This document shows positions 22,236-28,040 of a stretch of 28,040 nucleotides of DNA, one piece after another. The stretch is taken from assembly GCA_031367195.1 (NCBI GenBank), contig JANLPL010000437.1, forward strand, positions 1 through 28,040, written 5' to 3'. The DNA comes from Roseiarcus sp031367195. Its GTDB lineage: Bacteria; Pseudomonadota; Alphaproteobacteria; Rhizobiales; Beijerinckiaceae. The notes below the pieces were generated by a model. It worked only from the letters and a program-made list of their open reading frames with translations. It was not told where the DNA came from and did not search any database. Position 1 is the stretch's first letter. Every line of letters starts with the position of its first letter. The translations under genes and the position numbers were made by a program.

Positions 22236-23489
22236 ATGAAATACAATAGCCCCCACGCTACCGCCGCCTTCGGCGCCATGGCCAAAGACTGGGAGCAGGG
22301 CATCGACTACAGCCGCCTGTCGAAAGAGCGCCTGGCGCGCGCGCAGAGCGCCATTCGCTACGCCGGTCTCGGCGCCGTGCTGTGCTTCAATTTCGACAAT
22401 ATTCGGTATGTCACCGCCACGCATATCGGCGAATGGGCGCGCGACAAGTTCTTTCGTTATGCGCTTTGCCCGGCCGAGGGAAAGCCGTTCCTGTGGGATC
22501 CGGCGCCGCCAGCCAAGCGCATTTCCTCCCCCTGGATTGCCGATAACGTCGCCGCCCCGATCACGACCATGCAGGGCGCGATTCCCCCGTCGATGAATGT
22601 GCAGTACGATTTCGCCAAACAGATCAAGAAGGCGCTCGTGCATTACGGCATCGACCAGGAGCCGCTTGGCATAGATATGATGGAAATCGGCATGTTGCGC
22701 GCGCTTGAGGCCGAGGGAATCAACGTGGTCGATGGCCAGCAGGCGCTGCTGGATGCGCGCGAGATCAAGACCGCCGACGAGATCGAGTTGCTCAAGATGG
22801 CCTCCGCCATGGTCGATGCGACCTACGTCGACATCTGCCGGGCGATCCGCCCTGGCGCGAAGGAAAACGAACTCGTCGCCATCGCCAACGACCGTTTGTT
22901 TCGCATGGGCTCCGAGCGCGTCGAATGTGTGAACTCGGTGTCCGGCCGACGCGGGCGGCCGCATTCCCACACGTTCTCGGATCGCATGATTCAGCCTGGA
23001 GACATGATCTTCCTCGACATCATGCATTCCTTCAACGGCTACCGCACCTGCTACTATCGCACTTTCATCTGCGGCGAGCCGAGCAAAGCCCAGATCGACG
23101 CCTACGAGACCGCTTCCAAATGGATCAGCGCCTCGATCGACATGATCCGCCCCGGCGTGACGCCCGACGAAGTCGCCTCGGTGTGGCCAGACGCGAAGGA
23201 TTTTGGCTACCGCGACGAGGAGGAAGCCTTCCTGTTGCAATACGGGCACGGCGTCGGCCTGTCGCTGTGGGAGCGCCCGATCTTCTCCAAGCGATTCCGC
23301 GGCCAGAACAAGCCGCTCGCCGAGGGTATGGTGTTTGCTCTGGAAACCTGGAAGGGTTCGGAGGACGGCTCCGGCGCCGCCCGCATCGAGGAGGAGGTTG
23401 TGGTCACCAAAGACGGGTGCGAAATCATCACGAACTTCCCGTCCGACCGTCTGATCTCGTGCGGACTTCCCGGCTGCGAAGTATTCTGA
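22236..23489 (+). CDS. M24-family (pita-bread fold) metallohydrolase-like protein with altered metal site
   Basis: This 417-residue protein has the creatinase/prolidase layout: an N-terminal domain (about 1-180) and a pita-bread catalytic domain (about 190-400). The family's five metal ligands are Asp, Asp, His, Glu and Glu. Here D261 (FLDIM), H338 (YGHGVGLSLWERP), E370 (ALETW) and E385 (RIEEEV) are in place, but the second Asp, ten residues after the first, is Cys272 (GYRTCYYRTF). The enzyme may therefore bind one metal, a different metal, or act like metal-free creatinase. M24 relatives include prolidase, creatinase and the DMSP lyase DddP, so a peptidase role should not be assumed. AGAGGGA precedes the start. 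It sits within the aco operon next to a metal-chaperone GTPase. Confidence 0.85.
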   Translation: MKYNSPHATAAFGAMAKDWEQGIDYSRLSKERLARAQSAIRYAGLGAVLCFNFDNIRYVTATHIGEWARDKFFRYALCPAEGKPFLWDPAPPAKRISSPWIADNVAAPITTMQGAIPPSMNVQYDFAKQIKKALVHYGIDQEPLGIDMMEIGMLRALEAEGINVVDGQQALLDAREIKTADEIELLKMASAMVDATYVDICRAIRPGAKENELVAIANDRLFRMGSERVECVNSVSGRRGRPHSHTFSDRMIQPGDMIFLDIMHSFNGYRTCYYRTFICGEPSKAQIDAYETASKWISASIDMIRPGVTPDEVASVWPDAKDFGYRDEEEAFLLQYGHGVGLSLWERPIFSKRFRGQNKPLAEGMVFALETWKGSEDGSGAARIEEEVVVTKDGCEIITNFPSDRLISCGLPGCEVF

Positions 23490-23501
23490 ATGGAGACCCG
23501 C

Positions 23502-24656
23502 ATGTCAGGCCAAAGGTCGCCCGCTGAGTCCAGCGCCCGGATTCCGGTGACTTTGGTCACCGGCTTTCTCGGCAGCGGCAAGACGACCCTGATCAACGCC
23601 GCGCTCACTTCTCCCGAGATGAAGCGGACGATGATCGTCGTCAACGAATTCGGCGAGGTCGGGCTCGATCAGAAACTGTTCGCGCGCAGCTCCGACGCCG
23701 TGGTCGTTCTGGAGAACGGATGCCTGTGCTGCACCGTGCGCAGCGACTTGATTGGCACGCTGAATTCGCTGTTCCACGCGCGTCAGGCCGTTGAGATTCC
23801 GTTCTTCGATAATGTCGTCATCGAAACTTCTGGATTGGCCGAACCAGGCCCCGTGCTGCAAGCCTTCCTGTCGGAGCCTACGCTGGATGGCCTGTATCGG
23901 GTAGCCAGCGTTCTCACCCTGGTTGATGCGGTGAATTGGGCCAGCACCGCCGAGCGACATGACGAGGCGGTTCGGCAAGTCGCCTTGGCCGAGAAGATCA
24001 GAATAACGAAACTCGATCTCGTGGCGGGCGACCGCGACGAAGCGGAGGCGCGAATAGGTCTCGAACTTCGGCGCATCAACCCTGCGGCGGAGATCGGCCT
24101 GGTGGACTGGACCTCGGCGTCGGTCGCCAAATTGTTGACGTCCAAGGGGTTCGACGCTGGCGACCCAGAGGCGGATCCGCGCCCGTGGTTGAACCTGGGC
24201 GCCCATCGAGACAGCGGCCACTCCCACGCAGAGTCCTGCGACCATGAACACCACGCGCCGTTCAATCACCTGCATGACAAGGCGATCGAAAGCTTCGTGC
24301 TGACGCGCGAGGCCGCTTTGTCGCGCGACGAATTGCAATTCCTGCTTGACGGCATCGCGCAAAATCTGGGCTCGGGCCTGCTGCGCGTGAAGGGGCTCGT
24401 CAATATCGCGGAGGAGCCGGGCCGCCCCGCCGTTATTCAGGGCGTCCAGCATCTGCTCCACACGATGACATGGCTCGACCAGTGGCCCGACAGCGATGAG
24501 CGGACGCAGATCGTATTCATCACGCAAGGCATTCCGGGCGCGAATCTGAAAGATGTCATCGATTTGCTGGACCGGGTCAGTTCGCGAACCTTCCAGGCGC
24601 GCGCCAGGGGCCGCGAGGCGATGGAGCGGTCGAAATCAACGGCGCCGCCGCGATGA
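23502..24656 (+). CDS. COG0523 (CobW/ZNG1-like) metal-chaperone GTPase
   Basis: This 384-residue G3E GTPase has Walker A GFLGSGKTT at residues 21-29, the metal-binding CxCC motif at 74-77 (ENGCLCC) and the SGLAEP motif. The guanine-specificity motif reads TKLD. A histidine-rich segment (about 230-250, GHSHAESCDHEHHAPFNH) is followed by the CobW C-terminal domain. Such proteins deliver zinc, cobalt or other metals to client enzymes. The client here is probably the M24 protein encoded immediately upstream, which has an unusual metal site. ATG 23502 is preferred over ATG 23490 because GGAG lies six bases before it. Its stop overlaps the lpd start (ATGA). Confidence 0.88.
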   Translation: MSGQRSPAESSARIPVTLVTGFLGSGKTTLINAALTSPEMKRTMIVVNEFGEVGLDQKLFARSSDAVVVLENGCLCCTVRSDLIGTLNSLFHARQAVEIPFFDNVVIETSGLAEPGPVLQAFLSEPTLDGLYRVASVLTLVDAVNWASTAERHDEAVRQVALAEKIRITKLDLVAGDRDEAEARIGLELRRINPAAEIGLVDWTSASVAKLLTSKGFDAGDPEADPRPWLNLGAHRDSGHSHAESCDHEHHAPFNHLHDKAIESFVLTREAALSRDELQFLLDGIAQNLGSGLLRVKGLVNIAEEPGRPAVIQGVQHLLHTMTWLDQWPDSDERTQIVFITQGIPGANLKDVIDLLDRVSSRTFQARARGREAMERSKSTAPPR

Positions 24657-26083
24657 AATTCGATATCATCGTAATCGGCTCCGGGCCGGGCAGCTATGCT
24701 GCGGCGATTCGCGCCGCCCAGGTGGGAATGAAGACGGCGATTGTCGAACGCGAGCATCTCGGCGGCATCTGCCTCAACTGGGGCTGCATTCCCACAAAGG
24801 CCTTGCTCCGCTCGGCGGAAGTTTACGATCTGTTCCGTCGCGCCGAGGAATTCGGCCTTGGCGCCGAAAATGTGCGGTTCGACGCCAAAGCTATCGTCCA
24901 GCGCTAGAGCGAGGTTTCGCAGCGTCTGAACCGGGGCGTCGGCGGCTTGCTGATGAAGAACAATGTCTCCGTCATCTGGGGCGAGGCGACGCTCATCGGG
25001 CAGGGACGGATCAAGGTTTCCGATTATGTTGGTAAGCCTCGTCAGCCCCAACCGGCGCCGCCGGCGCAAGTGTTGGGCGCGGGCGAGTATTCCGCCGACC
25101 ACACTCTCGTCGCGACCGGCGCGCGGCCCCGGATCTCGCCGGGCCTGGAGCCTGACGGGGAAAACGTTTGGACGTATTTCGAAGCGATGGTTCCCGAATG
25201 CATTCCAGGCTCGCTGCTGATCGTCGGGTCCGGGGCTATTGGGATCGAGTTCGCGTCATTTTATCGCGCCATGGGCGCGAAGGTCACCGTGTTGGAGATG
25301 CTCGACCAGATCTTGCCCGCCGAGGATGCAGAGATCGCGGCGGTTGCGCGCAGGCAATTCGAAAGCTAAGACATGGCGATCCTGACAGCGACGAAAGTCG
25401 GCGCTATACGGAAAGCCGGCGACCTGAATGTGGCGACTGTTGAGCGCGGCGATCGAAGCGAGGAAATATCCGCCGAAAAGATCATCGTCGCCGTGGGCGT
25501 TCAGGGCAATGTCGAGGCGCTTGGGCTCGAAAGTCTCGGCGTCAGGATCGAGCGGGGTTGCATCGCGACCGATGCTTTCGGCCGCACCAACATTCCCAGG
25601 CTTTACGCCATAGGCGACGTCGCCGGGCCGCCGATGCTGGCCCACAAGGCCGAGCATGAAGGCGTCGTCTGTGTCGAGGCTATTGGCGGTCGGGACGTGC
25701 CTCTGTTGCAGCGCGAGAAAATTCCCGCATGCACCTACAGCCCTCCGCAAATCGCCAGCGTCGGGTTGACGGAAGCCAAGGCGCGGGCCGCTGGACACGA
25801 ATTGCGGATCGGTCGCTTTCCCTTTGCCGCCAATGGAAAGGCGATTGCGCTCGGCCAGGATCAGGGAATGGTCAAGACAATCTTCGACGCCCAAACAGGC
25901 AAGCTGCTCGGCGCGCATCTGGTTGGCGCCGAGGTCACCGAGGTGATTCAGGGCCTTGTCATCGCGATGGGGCTGGAAACGACGGAAGAAGAGCTGCTTG
26001 CAACCGTATTTCCGCACCCGACCTTGTCTGAAGCGATGCACGAGAGCGTCATGGCGGCCTATGGACGGGCGATCCATATTTAG
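24653..26083 (+). pseudogene. lpd: lpd, dihydrolipoamide dehydrogenase (E3) with two in-frame stops
   Basis: One frame of 477 codons carries a full E3 flavoprotein. It has FAD motif GSGPGSYAAA, redox disulfide GGICLNWGCIPTKAL, NAD motif IVGSGAIGIEFASF, second FAD motif RLYAIGDVAG and the C-terminal HPTLSE catalytic histidine pair. TAG at 24905-24907 (after IVQR) and TAA at 25367-25369 (after QFES) interrupt it without any frame change; sequence on both sides of each stop is good E3. Both may be CAG or CAA glutamine codons hit by C to T changes. Without readthrough only an 84-residue fragment is made from the first start. Another chromosomal lpd could supply E3 if any complex is formed. The frame itself is otherwise remarkably clean, so the mutations look recent. 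Confidence 0.85.
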
Positions 26084-26242
26084 CGAATATGTCGCCGGCG
26101 ATTGCCAGGAGATGCGGGTTAGGACTATTTAAGTTCCGCCGACCGATCCCTTGGACCGAGCCAAGGTTTCGCTGAAGCCATGTCGACGCAGACCTTGAGT
26201 TCGCCAATACGACCCGCAATCTTTGACCGATGGATGCCTTCC

Positions 26243-27709
26243 ATGATCGCAACGAAACTGTCGCTCTCCGACCCCTCGCTGCTGAAGGACAAATGTTACG
26301 TCGCGGGCGAATGGATCGGCGCCAGCGAGACGATCGCCGTCACCAATCCGGTGGATGACCATGTGGTCGGGCGCGTGCCCAAACTGGGCGCGCAGGAGAC
26401 GCGACGCGCAATCGAGGCCGCGCGAGACGCGCAGAAGCTCTGGGCAAAAAGGACCGCGAAAGACCGCGCCGCCATCTTACGCAAGTGGTTCAACCTGATG
26501 ATGGAGCATCAGGAGGATCTTGCCCGCATCATGACCGCAGAACAAGGCAAGCCGCTGGCGGAATCACGCGGCGAGATCGCCTATGGCGCGTCTTTCATCG
26601 AGTTCTTCGCCGAAGAGGGCAAGCGCATTTACGGCGAGACCATTCCGTCGCCCTGGCCGAATGCGCGGATGATCGTCATCAAGCAACCGCTGGGCGTCGT
26701 CGCCGCCATCACGCCGTGGAACTTCCCCAATGCGATGATCACGCGCAAGGCGGGGCCGGCGCTTGCCGCCGGCTGCGCCTTCGTCTGCAAACCCGCGGGC
26801 GAGACGCCCCTGTCCGCGCTCGCGCTGGCGGAGCTGGGCGAGCGGGCCGGCTTGCCCGCCGGGGTGTTCTCGGTGCTGACAGGGTCCGCGCGTGAGATCG
26901 GCGCCGAGATGACGTCGAACCCGATCGTGCGCGGCCTCACGTTCACGGGTTCGACCGAGGTCGGGCGTGTCCTGATGGCGCAATGCGCGCCCACGATCAA
27001 AAAGCTTGGACTGGAGCTGGGAGGCAATGCGCCGTTCATCGTGTTCGACGACGCCGATCTCGACGCCGCCGTCCAGGGCGCCATGGCGTCCAAATATAGA
27101 AACGCCGGCCAGACCTGCGTTTGCGCCAACCGGCTGCTGGTCCAGGACGGCGTCTATGACGCCTTTGCAGCTAAACTTGGCGAAGCCGTAAGGGCCTTGC
27201 GCGTTGGCGACGGAACGGAGGCGGGCGTCACCACCGGACCGCTGATCAACCGCGCGGCGGTCGCCAAGGTGCAGGAACATATCGACGATGCGGTCGCCAA
27301 GGGCGCGAGCATCCTGGTTGGCGGCAAGGCGCTTGGCGGCAATTTCTTTCAACCGACCCTGCTTCGCGACGTGACGCCTGACATGGCGGTCGCGCGGGAG
27401 GAGACTTTCGGCCCCGTGGCGCCGCTGTTCCGCTTCAAGACGGAAGAGGAGGCGATCGAAATGGCGAACGCCACGGAATTTGGTCTGGCCTGCTATTTCT
27501 ATGCGCGCGACATTGGCCGGGTGTGGCGGGTGGCCGAAGGGCTCGAATATGGCATGGTCGGCGTCAACGAGGGCATCATTTCCACGGCGGAGGCGCCGTT
27601 CGGCGGGGTGAAAGAGAGCGGACTGGGGCGCGAAGGCTCGCACCACGGCGTCGAGGAATATCTGGAGATGAAATACATGCTGATGGGCGGCCTCCAGGGT
27701 CGCTCTTGA
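26243..27709 (+). CDS. gabD: NAD(P)-dependent succinate-semialdehyde dehydrogenase-like aldehyde dehydrogenase
   Basis: This 488-residue aldehyde dehydrogenase has catalytic Cys292 (NAGQTCVCANR) and general-base Glu258 (LELGGNAPF). It also has the cofactor segment ITPWNFPNAMITRK and the C-terminal PFGGVKESGLGREGSHHGVEEY. The pattern of TAEQGKPLAESRGEI and PFGGVKESG is that of GabD-type enzymes, which oxidise succinate semialdehyde; related aldehydes such as glutarate semialdehyde or hydroxyaldehydes are possible. ATG 26243 matches the usual family start (TKLSLSDPSLL); ATG 26180 in the same frame would add 21 residues, and neither has a strong ribosome site. The truncated reductase gene follows 33 bases later. 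The two together resemble a semialdehyde-processing pair. Confidence 0.85.
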   Translation: MIATKLSLSDPSLLKDKCYVAGEWIGASETIAVTNPVDDHVVGRVPKLGAQETRRAIEAARDAQKLWAKRTAKDRAAILRKWFNLMMEHQEDLARIMTAEQGKPLAESRGEIAYGASFIEFFAEEGKRIYGETIPSPWPNARMIVIKQPLGVVAAITPWNFPNAMITRKAGPALAAGCAFVCKPAGETPLSALALAELGERAGLPAGVFSVLTGSAREIGAEMTSNPIVRGLTFTGSTEVGRVLMAQCAPTIKKLGLELGGNAPFIVFDDADLDAAVQGAMASKYRNAGQTCVCANRLLVQDGVYDAFAAKLGEAVRALRVGDGTEAGVTTGPLINRAAVAKVQEHIDDAVAKGASILVGGKALGGNFFQPTLLRDVTPDMAVAREETFGPVAPLFRFKTEEEAIEMANATEFGLACYFYARDIGRVWRVAEGLEYGMVGVNEGIISTAEAPFGGVKESGLGREGSHHGVEEYLEMKYMLMGGLQGRS

Positions 27710-27742
27710 TCGGCATTCGCAATCTGGGGGAGTGAGCAAACC

Positions 27743-27847
27743 ATGGCGGCGATCGGAACCTCGGCCCGGATCGGCTGGATCGGCATGGGCAAGATGGGGC
27801 TTCCCATCTGCCTGCGCCTGTATGGCGCGGGCTATCGCGTCAAAGTG
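27743..27847 (+). pseudogene. 3-hydroxyisobutyrate dehydrogenase-family reductase, cut by the IS
   Basis: ATG 27743, with GGGGGAG upstream, opens MAAIGTSARIGWIGMGKMGL, the N-terminal Rossmann motif (GxGxMG) of the 3-hydroxyisobutyrate dehydrogenase / glyoxylate-succinic semialdehyde reductase family (about 290-300 residues). After 35 codons (LYGAGYRVKV) the IS1595 edge begins. Reading continues 13 more codons into the IS and stops at 27887-27889, giving a 48-residue fragment. The rest of the gene is not in the window; it may lie beyond the IS or be lost. Confidence 0.82.
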
Positions 27848-28040
27848 CTTCCTGATTACGTGCTTGCGTCAGCTTGGGTTTGCGAATAGAACAAACCATG
27901 AACATATTGTTCTCGAAGGTGTTTGGCGATGGCGCGCAATCGGGTCCAATTCCAGAACGGCCTCAGCGAAGCCGATTTCGACAAAAGCTACGGGACCGAA
28001 GAGCAATGTCACGCGGCGCTCGTCGCATGGCGCTGGCCGG
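27848..28040 (+). mobile_element. IS1595-family insertion sequence, right copy (5' end only)
   Basis: From 27848 onward the sequence matches the reverse complement of positions 142 to 1, with six mismatches in 142. The 81-base leader has the same length in both copies. The copy reads rightward, away from the window's genes, and runs off the end. The eight bases before it (TCAAAGTG) differ from those beside the left copy (TGGAATGG), but these are both inner flanks, so no target-duplication test is possible here. Confidence 0.82.
27929..28040 (+). CDS. IS1595-family transposase, N-terminal fragment (window edge)
   Basis: ATG 27929 starts MARNRVQFQNGLSEADFDKS followed by YGTEEQCHAALVAWRWP, the typical N-terminus of ISXO2-like IS1595 transposases. 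In this family YGTEExCxxAL leads into a zinc-ribbon; here the first cysteine is visible, and the rest lies beyond the window. It is the same gene as the left copy except for Asn10 in place of Lys10. Confidence 0.8.
   Translation, partial: MARNRVQFQNGLSEADFDKSYGTEEQCHAALVAWRWP

Noticed and set aside
23505..24527. A 340-codon minus-strand open frame opposite the GTPase gene
   Set aside because: The plus strand carries Walker A, CxCC and other G3E motifs; the minus-strand frame has none.
24653..26083. Stop-codon reassignment or programmed readthrough in lpd
   Set aside because: Two different stop codons are involved, other genes in the window use stops normally, and neighbouring aco genes are also damaged, so mutation is simpler.
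1..28040. tRNA, rRNA or CRISPR arrays
   Set aside because: I saw no cloverleaf-like sequences, no rRNA motifs and no regularly spaced short repeats.

Overview
The window is GC-rich, densely packed DNA that looks alphaproteobacterial, most plausibly from Hyphomicrobiales (a Bradyrhizobium, Beijerinckiaceae or Methylobacteriaceae type of genome). The signs are the TRAP transporter with a fused DctQM protein, FCD-type GntR and LysR regulators, a periplasmic PQQ alcohol dehydrogenase with its own c-type cytochrome, and an acetoin dehydrogenase operon. This placement rests on gene content and style, not on a marker gene. Both ends carry the same sequence in inverted orientation: the first 142 bases and the last 193 bases are the starts of two IS1595-family insertion sequences whose transposases read outward. 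The 27.7 kb between them is therefore framed like a composite element.

Left part (143-8932). Next to the left IS lies a wrecked 3' part of an arsB arsenite-pump gene. A LysR gene and a GntR/FCD gene follow on the minus strand. Divergent from gntR is a plus-strand cassette: TRAP solute-binding protein, fused TRAP membrane subunits, an AMP-forming acyl-CoA synthetase and a ThDP-dependent enzyme. A clear promoter overlapped by a perfect 8-1-8 inverted repeat sits between gntR and the cassette. The simplest reading is a GntR-controlled uptake and CoA-activation pathway for an organic acid, followed by C-C cleavage or ligation by the ThDP enzyme, possibly of the 2-hydroxyacyl-CoA lyase type.

Middle part (8940-18874, all minus strand). 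In transcription order there is a Zn-type alcohol/2,3-butanediol dehydrogenase-like gene, a PRISE-like short-chain dehydrogenase, and a signal-less protein that fuses a winged helix to an ABC solute-binding fold. After a regulatory gap come a degenerate PCu(A)C-like protein, a PQQ alcohol dehydrogenase, a terminator hairpin, a cytochrome c, a secreted protein of unknown function, an ExbB/TolQ/MotA-like proton channel, a one-TM protein in the ExbD position with a DUF2135-like periplasmic domain, and a two-TM protein. The coupling of a PQQ dehydrogenase and cytochrome to a proton-driven ExbB-type module is the most system-like, least familiar arrangement in the window.

Right part (19264-27847, plus strand). 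This is an acetoin-dehydrogenase-type operon in visible decay. acoA has a large in-frame internal deletion, acoB has a one-base frameshift at a G run, and lpd has two in-frame stop codons, while acoC (E2) is intact. An M24 peptidase-fold protein with a substituted metal ligand and a COG0523 (CobW-like) metal-chaperone GTPase are inserted between acoC and lpd. A succinate-semialdehyde-dehydrogenase-like gene follows. The last gene, a 3-hydroxyisobutyrate-dehydrogenase-like reductase, is cut after 35 codons by the right IS. No tRNA, rRNA or CRISPR array was seen.
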